Assembly: GCA_045126975.1 (NCBI GenBank)
Contig: JBGVPL010000015.1
Span: forward strand, 1 to 64,000
Direction: 5' to 3'
DNA length: 64,000 nucleotides
Source of the DNA: Aphodosoma sp045126975
GTDB lineage: Bacteria; Bacteroidota; Bacteroidia; Bacteroidales; Paludibacteraceae
The notes below the pieces were generated by a model, which was not told the origin of the DNA, did not search any database, and saw only the letters and a list, made by a program, of their open reading frames with translations. Within the stretch, counting starts at the first letter, position 1; every line of letters starts with the position of its first letter. Below are positions 47,764 to 57,457 of the stretch, piece by piece. The position numbers and the translations under genes were made by a program.

Positions 47764-49707
47764 TTAAAACTCACTCATCATTTCTTTAATTTTATCGTTT
47801 ACAAGTGTTGCAAACTCTTCTGGTGTCATAACACCTTGGTCGCCTTCACCTTGTTTACGAACTGAGATTTTACCTTCGTTCATTTCGTTTTCGCCTACAA
47901 TCAAGAGATAAGGGATACGTTTCAACTCGTTATCACGAATCTTACGTCCAATTTTCTCGTTACGGTCGTCAACGATAGCACGCACGTCGAATTGAGCCAA
48001 TTTATCTGCTACCTCTTTTGCGTAGTCGTTGTATTTCTCAGAAATTGGAAGTACTACAGCTTGGTCTGGTGTCAACCACAATGGGAACTTACCACCTGTG
48101 TGCTCGATAAGCACTGCCACAAAACGTTCCATCGAACCGAATGGCGCACGGTGAATCATCACAGGACGGTGTTTTTGGTTGTCGGCACCTGTATACACAA
48201 GGTCAAAACGCTCTGGCAAATTGTAGTCCACTTGGATTGTACCCAATTGCCAACGACGACCAATTGCATCTTTCACCATGAAGTCGAGTTTTGGACCATA
48301 GAATGCAGCCTCGCCAAGTTCTACTTTTGCTTTCAAACCTTTATATTCGCAAGCTTCGATGATAGCCGACTCTGCTTTTTCCCATACATCGTCAGAACCG
48401 ATATATTTTTCTTTATTGTTAGGGTCGCGAAGCGAGATTTGAGCCTCAAAGTTTTCGAAATTCAATGCTTTGAAGATGATGAAGATGATATCCATCACTT
48501 TCATAAACTCTTCTTTCAATTGATCAGGACGGCAGAAGATGTGAGCATCGTCTTGTGTAAACGAACGCACACGTGTGAGACCATGCAACTCACCGCTTTG
48601 CTCATAACGATACACAGTACCAAACTCAGCATAACGGAGTGGAAGGTCTTTGTATGAGTGTGGCATCACCTTATATATTTCGCAGTGGTGAGGACAGTTC
48701 ATTGGTTTCAAAAGATACTCTTCGCCCTCTTCTGGTGTGTGAATTGGTTGGAACGAGTCTTTACCATATTTAGCATAGTGGCCTGATGTCACCCACAACT
48801 CTTTTTGACCAATATGTGGAGTCATCACTTGTTGATAACCGAAACGTTTTTGGATGCGTTTCAAGAAATCCTCCAAACGCAAACGCAAAGCAGTACCTTT
48901 TGGCAACCACAAAGGCAAACCTTTACCTACAGCTTCCGAGAATGCGAACAACTCCAATTCTTTACCAATCTTACGGTGGTCGCGTTTTTTAGCCTCCTCC
49001 ATCAACACAAGATATTCGTCCAACATTTTCTTTTTAGGGAACGAAATACCATAGATACGTGTCATTTGAGGACGTTTTTCATCGCCACGCCAGTAAGCAC
49101 CAGCCACGCTCAACAACTTCACAGCTTTGATTTCAGCCGTATTCACCAAGTGCGGACCGCGACAAAGATCAGTAAACGCACCTTGAGTATAAAGAGTGAT
49201 TGTACCATCTTCGAGGTCAGATATCAACTCACATTTGAACGTTTCACCACGTTCTTCAAACATTTTAAGAGCATCAGCTTTAGTGATGTCTTGACGAACC
49301 ACAGGTTCTTTCTTAGCTACAAGCTCTGCCATTTTCTTTTCGATGGCAGCAAGGTCAGATTCTTTAATAACGGTGCCAGCGGCAGGCATAACATCATAGT
49401 AGAAGCCATTCTCGATAGCAGGGCCAATACCAAATTGAATACCTGGATACAACTCTTGCAATGCTTCAGCCATCAAGTGAGCCGACGTATGCCAAAAGGT
49501 ATGTTTAGCCTCAGCATCATCCCATTTGTGCAATTTAATGCTACAATCTTCTGTGATAGGACGATTGATTTCGATAATTTCACCATTTACGCTCGCAGCT
49601 AAAATATCGTTGGCCAAACGAGGCGAAATCGACTCAGCGATTTGAAAAGCAGTGCTACCAGCGGCGTACTCACGTACCGAACCGTCAGGAAATGTAACTT
49701 TAATCAT
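47764..49707 (-). CDS. thrS: Threonyl-tRNA synthetase
   Basis: This 647-residue class II synthetase has the full domain order: TGS (1-62), the editing domain with HTSAHLMAEAL (about 73-83) and the later DLCRGPHL, then the catalytic core. MNCPHHCEIY, DDAHIF and MIHRAPFGS give the Cys/His/His zinc site that selects threonine, and motif 2 is in YRYEQSGELHGLTRVRSF. The anticodon-binding domain closes the protein. The length is typical. A -7 promoter element lies 134 nt upstream. Confidence 0.96.
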   Translation of the reverse strand: MIKVTFPDGSVREYAAGSTAFQIAESISPRLANDILAASVNGEIIEINRPITEDCSIKLHKWDDAEAKHTFWHTSAHLMAEALQELYPGIQFGIGPAIENGFYYDVMPAAGTVIKESDLAAIEKKMAELVAKKEPVVRQDITKADALKMFEERGETFKCELISDLEDGTITLYTQGAFTDLCRGPHLVNTAEIKAVKLLSVAGAYWRGDEKRPQMTRIYGISFPKKKMLDEYLVLMEEAKKRDHRKIGKELELFAFSEAVGKGLPLWLPKGTALRLRLEDFLKRIQKRFGYQQVMTPHIGQKELWVTSGHYAKYGKDSFQPIHTPEEGEEYLLKPMNCPHHCEIYKVMPHSYKDLPLRYAEFGTVYRYEQSGELHGLTRVRSFTQDDAHIFCRPDQLKEEFMKVMDIIFIIFKALNFENFEAQISLRDPNNKEKYIGSDDVWEKAESAIIEACEYKGLKAKVELGEAAFYGPKLDFMVKDAIGRRWQLGTIQVDYNLPERFDLVYTGADNQKHRPVMIHRAPFGSMERFVAVLIEHTGGKFPLWLTPDQAVVLPISEKYNDYAKEVADKLAQFDVRAIVDDRNEKIGRKIRDNELKRIPYLLIVGENEMNEGKISVRKQGEGDQGVMTPEEFATLVNDKIKEMMSEF

Positions 49708-49840
49708 AATTTTTTAAAAAGTGTGTTAAAGGCTGTCCCCGACCCCACCATACAAGCGGCGAAATCTACAAAAAGGACCTCCCACAAATTTCCGTTCAAA
49801 AACAAGATACAAAAAATGCACCCCATTTTCAAACGAAGTG

Positions 49841-49848
49841 CAAAGTTA
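49841..49848 (-). promoter_or_regulatory. -7 element of thrS
   Basis: The minus strand reads TAACTTTG. The -33 match is poor. The leader of about 130 nt shows no structure I recognise. Confidence 0.45.
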
Positions 49849-49938
49849 CAAAAAATATTTCGATTTGCAATAACAAATTCAAGCAATTGATTTAACTACA
49901 CTAAAATTTCACTCAACCCCAATCCAAAATCCTAGCTT

Positions 49939-50280
49939 CTATCTTTTAGCAAGATTGCTAAAAGCATCAATCAGCAAAGATATACCATCGATTACAGTCA
50001 TTGTGCCATACTTAGCTATCTGCTGATAGCACTCTTCAATTTGTCGTTGGCACTCAATAGCAAGATTATATTCTTCTTGTGTATATGAGCCTACAATCTG
50101 AGCCTTGGATACGATATAATTGCATATTTGGGACAGTTCTACAATCATAGAACGAAAGCGGGCTATTTGAGCTACATTATATACCAACGAAGCTCCACCA
50201 ACAATCATTCTTGCTTTCTCGTTTCTTATTGCTGCAACCTTTGCTGCAATAAAAGCAACATCTATTACGGTATTATTCAT
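49939..50280 (-). CDS. Small helical protein of unknown function
   Basis: This 113-residue protein is predicted to be almost all helical, with an Ala/Ile-rich N-terminal half (MNNTVIDVAFIAAKVAAIRN), a middle acidic helix (EEYNLAIECQRQIEECYQQ) and a C-terminal amphipathic helix. No membrane helix or known motif is clear. It is the leftmost gene of the second island, after the AlbA_2-type fossil, and may be a passenger of that island. Confidence 0.45.
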   Translation of the reverse strand: MNNTVIDVAFIAAKVAAIRNEKARMIVGGASLVYNVAQIARFRSMIVELSQICNYIVSKAQIVGSYTQEEYNLAIECQRQIEECYQQIAKYGTMTVIDGISLLIDAFSNLAKR

Positions 50281-50377
50281 ACTCTAATCTAATTAGCAAA
50301 TTAATCCACAAGTATAACCTATCATAAAATATAGAAAAAATGCGGTTTTTACATATTATATGATATATTGAATTAAG

Positions 50378-50832
50378 TTACTCATTGCTTATTAGACTAT
50401 TTTTCAAAGCAATACCTTTTGCTGTCAAACGGTATTTCTGTTTTGGGTGATTAGGCTTATCTGGATATATCATTTCCACATACCCTTCAAGCATTGCTGG
50501 TTGAATAGTATGTCTTTTGAAATACCCTTTTGACTTATACACCTGCTTGTATAGTAACTTGTACACTTTCAAGATCTCATCAACAGACAAATCTCCATCT
50601 CCTATACTGTGTATCAATCTATTAACTTGGTCACTAACTTGATCACTGGGTGCTAACTGGGTGCCATCTTGCACACTTATAGGCAAAATAATACGAATAA
50701 AGTTATCTGTAAACTTAGAAACAATCTTCACCATCCACCTTCCTTATAATTAAGAAATACCACAACATTTTTCTCAATATCAAGCTCAGAGGTCAATTCT
50801 CTTTTATATTCTATTCGGTTGGTTTCGGTCAT
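50378..50832 (-). pseudogene. Fossil of an AlbA_2/Schlafen-type regulator with the middle deleted
   Basis: The N-terminal end is intact: an ATG at 50832 starts MTETNRIEYKRELTSELDIE and continues to VVVFLNYKEGGW, then a stop. This is the start of the AlbA_2 (RecG-like/Schlafen) family, where a glycine-rich strand should follow. From 50734, in another frame, comes the family's usual end: a FIRIILP strand, a spacer with APSDQVSDQVNRL and a winged-helix-like C-terminus (YKQVYKSKGYFKR, then KQKYRLTAKGIALKN). The several hundred central residues are missing, and the two halves are out of frame. The 118-residue C-terminal frame (50378-50734) may still be translated. Confidence 0.7.
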
Positions 50833-50836
50833 AATT

Positions 50837-51532
50837 TTATACTATAAACTCATTCAATTCTTCTTTTAGCAGTCTCCAATTTGGGAAATATCGATTTAAT
50901 AACGCTGTATATTCTTCATTATGAAGTCGCACTTTTATATGTAGTAGTTCATGTACAACAATATATTCGATGCAGTGTAAAGGTTTCTTTATCAACTCCA
51001 AATTAAAAATAATATTATGAGTACGATGATTGCAACTTCCCCACAAAGTTTTCATTTGCTTAACTTCCCACTTATTAACATTAACCCCAAGTATCTCTTC
51101 CCATTTTGTAATTAGAGGTGGTAATATAGCCTTAAATTCAGCACGATACCATTCTCTCATTATTTCAGCTTTTCGCTCATCCGTTACTCCGTTGCGCGCA
51201 TACAACACAATAAACTCATTACCCATTAACTCAACTTTCGCTGGCCCATTATGCTGAATAACTTTTAAACGATAACGATGCCCCTTGAAGTAGTGGTTCT
51301 CACCCGACACATATTCACGAGGAGTTTGTCTATTCTGGTCAAGGATTTGCGCCACACGCTGTTTAATCCACGACATTTTGGTAATCAAAAAGAACCTAAC
51401 TGCCTCCTCTGTCATTGACAAGGGGGCTGACACGTGAATACGAGCATTGGGTGGATAAATCGTAAGATGCACATTCTTTATCTCTTTCCACTCAACCTCA
51501 GCAGATATATCAGATACGTTAATAATCTTCAT
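50837..51532 (-). CDS. YgjP-type (M48/DUF45) metallopeptidase of the type I restriction locus
   Basis: This 231-residue protein has a zinc-metallopeptidase motif, VVHELLHIKVRLHNEEY (about 190-206; the HExxH variant is HELLH), preceded by a beta-rich N-terminal half and WGSCNHRTHNIIFN. YgjP-like proteins often stand at the end of type I restriction operons, but their role is not known; a link to control or turnover of the restriction complex is possible. Its ATG overlaps the hsdR stop as TAATG, so the two are translationally coupled. Confidence 0.8.
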   Translation of the reverse strand: MKIINVSDISAEVEWKEIKNVHLTIYPPNARIHVSAPLSMTEEAVRFFLITKMSWIKQRVAQILDQNRQTPREYVSGENHYFKGHRYRLKVIQHNGPAKVELMGNEFIVLYARNGVTDERKAEIMREWYRAEFKAILPPLITKWEEILGVNVNKWEVKQMKTLWGSCNHRTHNIIFNLELIKKPLHCIEYIVVHELLHIKVRLHNEEYTALLNRYFPNWRLLKEELNEFIV

Positions 51533-54500
51533 TAATACTCTTTTTGTGCAACTATTAGTTGCATAATATCATCCAACTTTTCTTGCTCAACATCTATCAA
51601 AACCTTCTCAACGGCTTTGCGTAACGCTCTCATCTTTTTCATACCGCTACTGTCCATATCTCGAAAACCATCACGAGCATTTCCTTTAATTGTCTCGTGT
51701 ACACACAGAGTTAACTCCTCATCTCCATTCAAGTTGTCATATAGAGCTTGCTTACCCTTTGTATCAATAGTTTTAGGATATTTTGCCTTAACTGTCGAAC
51801 GTGCGTCTTTAAGTTTTTCAATTAGCTTTTCTATCAATTCTTTGTATTGTATCTTACCATCTTTTTGCTCTTGAAGTAAGTTATTAAGCAAATCTGACAT
51901 CTTGTCAAAGTAAGCAGGATTATTAGGGCGCTCGCTAATAATCATCTTACGCATATTTGCAGCCAATACCTCTGCCACAGAGCGTTCATTCTGCTTAATC
52001 TTCTTCGGAAGAGAATCAATTGCCTTATCGCTGTCTATATCAATCAAATCAAGAAACGACATGTCCGCCAAATCTACCAATTTCTCACTATCTTCAGCAC
52101 GTACATAATTATCTATTAATTGGCGCATTGCTGGGTCATAATACTTCAAATCGAGGGCATCACCACTCTTGAGTTTAATCTCATCCTTGATATCATTGTA
52201 GTAATCTACTTGCTTCTTAATATCCGCAGCCTCTTCGGCTGTATATCCAGCTACCTCCATCTCATTAGCAATATCAATGTAGCGACGTACTAAACGCGAA
52301 ACAAGCTTATAAAAAGTCTCTCGTTTATTGGCATTAACATCACACTCTGCTTGTTGCTCATCAATAGGAGTTGTCTCTGCATACACAAAGTAAGCAAAAT
52401 AGCCCTCTCGTGTTTGTGGGTGTATCACTTCACACATCGAATACACATCCTGCAACGCCTCCTCTAACGCCCTACGAGCCTCTATAAGACGATTTGATAA
52501 CAGACCTTTGATGTCCTCTTCATCATATCCATCAAATGCACCATTGGTATAATCCTCAATAGCACTCTTTACTGCACCAAATAAATCCTGGTAATCGACT
52601 ATGTAACCGTAATCTTTCTCCTCGCTATCTACACGATTTACTCTACATATAGCCTGAAATAGATTATGGTCGCGCATCTTTTTGTCGATATATAGGTATG
52701 TCGCTGAGGGTGCATCAAAACCCGTTAACAATTTATCCACCACAATCAACAACTTCATATCTCCAGGATGTTCTATAAACTCCTGTTTTGCCCACGCCTC
52801 AAACTGCTCAGGAGTCTTATCACCAATCATCTTCTGGTATATCTCATACTTTGTAAGATCCTCAGTTTCGCCATCTCCCGAATACTCATCTTTCACAGAT
52901 GCTGTACTGGCGTCATAACTCGTTACTACGGCACAATGACCTTTTAGCTCTGTTGATTGAAACACCTCCCAATATCGGCATGCTTGATAGATAGTATCCG
53001 CTACAAGCATAGCATTTCCATAGCCACCCGACAAAGCACGCTTCGTACTCATATCTTGGCAAATATCTGCTACAATACGATCTATACGTTCTTTACTGCT
53101 AAATAGTTTCTCCATCTTCGCCCAACGCTCTTTGAGAGCAGCACGAGCCACGGAGCTTAATCCCTTTGTTTTAGTCTCAAACCACTCGTCAATCTTCTCA
53201 CGTTTACCGAGGTATTGCTCCACATTGCGAGCCTCATATCGTAAGTCGAGAACTACTCCATCCTCAACTGCCTCATTAAACTTGTAACTATGAATGTACG
53301 AACCAAAAGTCTCGATTGACTTTTTCTTATCAGTGTGTAACAATGGCGTGCCAGTAAAACCTATCAGCATCACATCATCACCTATTATATGCTTCATCGC
53401 CTCGTGGAACATACCGCCCTGTGTGCGATGACACTCATCAATAAAGACATAGATGTTGCCCTTTGCTCGAAAATCGGCAGGCAAAGACTTTGACAATTCC
53501 TCCAAGTATAAATCAAGCGATTTGGTTGCTTTCTTGCCACCCACCGAAATAGTGTCACCATCATTTTTATTTCCGAATTTGTGGATAAGCGTACATATCA
53601 ACCACGGTTCGGCAACATTAAGCATACCAATTAATTTGTTGCCACTCGTTGCTCGCTTAATCTGCTCACCTGCATCTTTAAATCCATTCTCTATCTGCTT
53701 ATCCAACTCATCACGGTCTGTGATAATTACCACACGAGCATCTTCAACATTCTCGCGTATCCACTGCGCTAACCACACCATTGTTAGCGACTTACCCGAG
53801 CCTTGCGAGTGCCAAATTATACCATTTTGCTTGTTGCGTACTCGTGGCTGTGCCGCCTTTATAGCAAAATACTGGTTAGGTCGAGCGGCTTTCTTTACAC
53901 CGCCATCAAAAATGATAAAATCGTGAATATACTCCAACAATCTAGCTGGTTCAAAGAACTGCAATACACTACGGTCTAACTCATTAGGATACTCTTCGGC
54001 GGTAAAATGAGACTTAGCACAAGGCTCACCACACGGCTCTTTCCAACGAAGCCAAAACTTCTCGGGTGTTTTAATTACTCCATAGTGCAAACCTTCTGTA
54101 TCGTTACCCGCAAATAGAAGTTGTATGGTTGTGAAAAATCGGGGGATATAACCATCTTGCTGATTGCGAATATTCTGACGAATACCCTCGTGTGCAGACA
54201 CAGTGCTACGCTTTAGCTCTATTACTGCAATAGCAATACCATTGACGTAAACGACCAAATCGGGGCGGCGGTCGCTTGTGCCGTGTATTGTTACCTCCTC
54301 GGCAATATGAAAATCATTCTCCATCGGGTTTGCCCAGTCGATAAGGTGCACCATCTTCTTCTTTTCGGTTACCTCCGCCTGCACATTCACCCCGTAGCGC
54401 AACAAGGTATAAACCTCCTTATTAGCATTATAAAGTCCTCCTCCAAGCGAGTTCGCAGCCTGCTTGAGTTTGGCTATCGCACTACGAATCTCCTTGTCGG

Positions 54501-54666
54501 TATAGCCACGACGAGCAAGGTATGCAGAAAGATACTCCACCTCAACATTGCTGTTGCCCTCTCGCTTCTCCCAATTGCCGAGATAGGTATACTTCAGCAC
54601 TCGCTTAAAAAGTCCTATTAATCTATTTTGCGTTACACGCTCCTTTGCCCCGATGTTTGTATCCAT
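51532..54666 (-). CDS. hsdR: Type I restriction enzyme, R subunit
   Basis: This 1,044-residue subunit cleaves DNA far from the recognition site and is driven by ATP-dependent translocation. The N-terminal nuclease domain has RRPDLVVYV and IAVIELKRST (Asp136, Glu150 and Lys152 of the PD-(D/E)XK site). The SF2 motor has Walker A GSGKS (289-293), IDECHR (409-414) as Walker B and IGFTGTP (motif III), then VDKLLTGFDAP in motif V and CRVNRV in motif VI. The C-terminal domain binds HsdM. It lies 14 nt after the TIR gene in the operon. Confidence 0.94.
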   Translation of the reverse strand: MDTNIGAKERVTQNRLIGLFKRVLKYTYLGNWEKREGNSNVEVEYLSAYLARRGYTDKEIRSAIAKLKQAANSLGGGLYNANKEVYTLLRYGVNVQAEVTEKKKMVHLIDWANPMENDFHIAEEVTIHGTSDRRPDLVVYVNGIAIAVIELKRSTVSAHEGIRQNIRNQQDGYIPRFFTTIQLLFAGNDTEGLHYGVIKTPEKFWLRWKEPCGEPCAKSHFTAEEYPNELDRSVLQFFEPARLLEYIHDFIIFDGGVKKAARPNQYFAIKAAQPRVRNKQNGIIWHSQGSGKSLTMVWLAQWIRENVEDARVVIITDRDELDKQIENGFKDAGEQIKRATSGNKLIGMLNVAEPWLICTLIHKFGNKNDGDTISVGGKKATKSLDLYLEELSKSLPADFRAKGNIYVFIDECHRTQGGMFHEAMKHIIGDDVMLIGFTGTPLLHTDKKKSIETFGSYIHSYKFNEAVEDGVVLDLRYEARNVEQYLGKREKIDEWFETKTKGLSSVARAALKERWAKMEKLFSSKERIDRIVADICQDMSTKRALSGGYGNAMLVADTIYQACRYWEVFQSTELKGHCAVVTSYDASTASVKDEYSGDGETEDLTKYEIYQKMIGDKTPEQFEAWAKQEFIEHPGDMKLLIVVDKLLTGFDAPSATYLYIDKKMRDHNLFQAICRVNRVDSEEKDYGYIVDYQDLFGAVKSAIEDYTNGAFDGYDEEDIKGLLSNRLIEARRALEEALQDVYSMCEVIHPQTREGYFAYFVYAETTPIDEQQAECDVNANKRETFYKLVSRLVRRYIDIANEMEVAGYTAEEAADIKKQVDYYNDIKDEIKLKSGDALDLKYYDPAMRQLIDNYVRAEDSEKLVDLADMSFLDLIDIDSDKAIDSLPKKIKQNERSVAEVLAANMRKMIISERPNNPAYFDKMSDLLNNLLQEQKDGKIQYKELIEKLIEKLKDARSTVKAKYPKTIDTKGKQALYDNLNGDEELTLCVHETIKGNARDGFRDMDSSGMKKMRALRKAVEKVLIDVEQEKLDDIMQLIVAQKEY

Positions 54667-54680
54667 ATATTTTTTATCAA

Positions 54681-55607
54681 TTAGAATGGTAAATCATCAA
54701 TCTCGGTAGGATTTAAATATAAAAGTTCTGTTCTTCCAATTTTCTTAGCAAGTTTATTATATTCTGTGATAATAGTTTTCGTATTTAACACAGAATTAGC
54801 ACTAATAGAAGAAGCAATCTTATCCATTACATCAATACTAAAATTTGAAATTTTAGCAATCAATCTCAACCACTCCAATGCTTCTGACTCATTTCTTGAG
54901 TTCAAAAATAATTTTCCCAAAATAGAAAAATACTTTTGATTCGCATTTTCCATTATACAAATTGTGTCAAATACATCTTTTGCAACAGCATCAGCTGTCT
55001 TTTTAGCTTTTATAGCTTGATATTTCCCAACAAATCCATGTGGATCAGCCCCCTTTTTAATAGATAATGTTGGAATAGCACGACCTAAAGCAATGCCAAC
55101 TTCTTGATCGCACCATTTACTTTGATAAAAATTTGGAGTAAGTATTGCACATAGCAAATCCATAGAAGCCAAAGCTTTTTCTATTTCAGTCTGCCAAAGT
55201 TTAGATGGTTCTATGTCTTCGTGAGCCACAAAACAATCTATTCCATATTTTGCTAAGTGATTCTTTAAATGTGTTGCAGACTCCTTATTTTCTGTTAAAT
55301 GGCTAATGAATACCCTAAAATAACCGCTACGCCAACAATCAGCATTAACAACAGTCTGATTGAATGTATCGTTTGATATTATTTCGCCACCAATCTCATT
55401 TGCCATAGCTACGATGATTTCATCATCTAAATCTGACACATAGCGTGAGAAATATTCTTCAAGACTATCCCACTGATATCGATCATAATGGTCTATTTCT
55501 GTATTATAATATTTTAAATAGTGATATATATCATTCCATGAGAATCCTCTATTGGTCAATTCTGCCAATATGGTTTTAATTGTTGTTATTCTTTGTAATG
55601 GTTTCAT
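54681..55607 (-). CDS. TIR-domain protein within the type I restriction operon
   Basis: This 308-residue protein has a TIR domain at about residues 96-215: FRVFISH starts strand A, FVAHEDI is the BB-loop region, LLCAILTPNFYQSKWCDQEVG carries the catalytic Glu169, and ALGRAIPTLSI follows. TIR domains of bacterial defence systems degrade NAD or make signalling nucleotides. The N-terminal 95 residues are a helical domain of unknown type, and the last 90 residues are helical. The gene starts inside the hsdS stop (ATGA overlap) and ends 14 nt before hsdR, so it is part of the restriction operon rather than a chance neighbour. Confidence 0.85.
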   Translation of the reverse strand: MKPLQRITTIKTILAELTNRGFSWNDIYHYLKYYNTEIDHYDRYQWDSLEEYFSRYVSDLDDEIIVAMANEIGGEIISNDTFNQTVVNADCWRSGYFRVFISHLTENKESATHLKNHLAKYGIDCFVAHEDIEPSKLWQTEIEKALASMDLLCAILTPNFYQSKWCDQEVGIALGRAIPTLSIKKGADPHGFVGKYQAIKAKKTADAVAKDVFDTICIMENANQKYFSILGKLFLNSRNESEALEWLRLIAKISNFSIDVMDKIASSISANSVLNTKTIITEYNKLAKKIGRTELLYLNPTEIDDLPF

Positions 55608-57457
55608 CGTTTTATCTTATAATCAATATATTTACCCCAACCAATTGGAATTATATTTTCTTTTCTCATATAATCCAAAGCTCTCTTTACTCTTGCCTCT
55701 TCAAAATCTGCTTTATGCGTACTCCATGCATAGAAATCAGCAATCAATAAGTCATCCGTTATCTGCTCTTGCTTTATGATGCGGTTATTCCAAACAGCAT
55801 AAAGTGTTGAAAGAATCTCTGCACCAGCCAAGTCCATTATATTTAACTTATCTATCAACGCATCAATTTGATCGCGCAATTCCTTTGGGTATTTTTCATA
55901 CGCCACCTCTACATCTTGTATCATTGCTGTAGGAATATATGAGTAACGCGTCCTTCCATCTGGTAATTTTTCGCTAACTTTTGCAACATGCCTATACTGC
56001 TTAAACTTCTGGTCTATGTAGTTCATCAATTGCTGATCATCTGGGCCTGCAGTATTGCGTATATACTCATTACCCAAATTTAATTGCATACAATAACCAA
56101 TGAGGTGCAATGATTTTTGGAGTTTAGTGCGTCCCCAGCCCCTCGATTGATGCGACCTATTAACAATATGACCTGCTATAACATGAGCCGCAACTGGTAT
56201 ATCTCTTACTGCAGAAACATCTACTCCCAAAGGAACACTCTTCATTTGTTTTTTAACTAAACGAATCTGTCCAGTTAAGAGTTTTTGCATCATGCCTGAT
56301 TTTAAGAGGCGGTACTTGTTGCGCTTGGCTTCAAGATTCGCTATCTCATTATCCATATCACTCAATATCGTAGCAATCGCTTGTTGCTCTTCAATATCCC
56401 TTGCAAAGTGTATTTGCAACTCATTCAAATCTGATGGATGAACATGCGGTTGTGCGCCACCAGTCTGCATTGCAAAAATCTCTGACTGATAATATTTCAG
56501 CAGATGATAAATATAATGAATATCGTATGTTGGGCTAGACTCTATAGTTGAACAATCTGTTGCAAAAATAGGCTTATGATATAACGCAACATATCCAGCA
56601 CTGGCGCCTGATGCACTAATGGTAATGGTATTTGCAGGTCTATTCGCTACATTATGGTAACCCGCAGGAATCTTACCTCCTGCAATTACAGGAATATTTC
56701 CTACAACAAATTTGTCAGAAGTAAGCATACTGCCTTTACAAATATTTACGACATTTCCCAACTTAGTATTAAACCACTTTTTACCTCTGACAGACAAAGA
56801 TAAAAGTTTGCACATAGCACCTTGTTTGAGGAGTCGTTTTTTAGCGATTTTCTTATCCAATGCCGCAATCAACCCATCCACATCACTCAACACCTCCGCA
56901 ATCGCCCTCTGCTCCGCAATAGGAGGGACAAGCAATTTAGTTTCTTGTATAGATGTTCTCGATATAGATGATACCTTAATTCCTGTAATGTAGGGTAAGA
57001 GTTGGTTATGGTAGTGATTGGAGTTTATATAGTACCCCAACCAACCTGCTGCAAATGGTATAATCGGACGACAAAAAAATGTATGCAAACCTGCTACAAT
57101 TTTGTTATTTCCAATATTTTTAATCTCCACGCATTTACCTACGGTTTCATCCTCTGCCGTATCGGCTATGATAATATCGCCAGATTTAACAAGTTTCTGC
57201 AGTTTTATTTTTACATCCTCATTAAGATATGGGATTGCACACTTTTCAACATCTACAATCGTAGGATATTTTATAAGCACATCGCCATAATGGATGTTGC
57301 GAACCACTCCGCGGCTGTCATTCATACAATCCCGAGGGTAGGTATTGTTAGGGTACATATCAAAGATTTGAGAGAATAACTTTACCTCCCAATCTTCTGG
57401 TATTATTCCTAACTCGGTCTGCTTATATCCTTGTGGTAGGTTGTTATTCCGCATCAT
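55604..57457 (-). CDS. hsdS: Type I restriction specificity subunit with a fused C-terminal domain
   Basis: This 617-residue protein has two target-recognition domains and two conserved helical regions. TRD1 covers about 15-185, then PPIAEQRAIAEVLSDVDG marks the first helix. TRD2 begins at WFNTKLGNVVNICKG (about 226), and EEQQAIATILSDMDNEI marks the second helix. Standard HsdS ends near residue 400. The remaining 210 residues form an extra domain (VAAHVIAGHIVNRSHQSRGW, then GRTKLQKSLHLIGYCMQL) whose K-L-Q-K-S-L-x-L-I pattern recalls DUF4065/Panacea-type domains. The gene overlaps the TPR gene by 14 nt and the TIR gene by 4 nt. Confidence 0.88.
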   Translation of the reverse strand: MMRNNNLPQGYKQTELGIIPEDWEVKLFSQIFDMYPNNTYPRDCMNDSRGVVRNIHYGDVLIKYPTIVDVEKCAIPYLNEDVKIKLQKLVKSGDIIIADTAEDETVGKCVEIKNIGNNKIVAGLHTFFCRPIIPFAAGWLGYYINSNHYHNQLLPYITGIKVSSISRTSIQETKLLVPPIAEQRAIAEVLSDVDGLIAALDKKIAKKRLLKQGAMCKLLSLSVRGKKWFNTKLGNVVNICKGSMLTSDKFVVGNIPVIAGGKIPAGYHNVANRPANTITISASGASAGYVALYHKPIFATDCSTIESSPTYDIHYIYHLLKYYQSEIFAMQTGGAQPHVHPSDLNELQIHFARDIEEQQAIATILSDMDNEIANLEAKRNKYRLLKSGMMQKLLTGQIRLVKKQMKSVPLGVDVSAVRDIPVAAHVIAGHIVNRSHQSRGWGRTKLQKSLHLIGYCMQLNLGNEYIRNTAGPDDQQLMNYIDQKFKQYRHVAKVSEKLPDGRTRYSYIPTAMIQDVEVAYEKYPKELRDQIDALIDKLNIMDLAGAEILSTLYAVWNNRIIKQEQITDDLLIADFYAWSTHKADFEEARVKRALDYMRKENIIPIGWGKYIDYKIKR

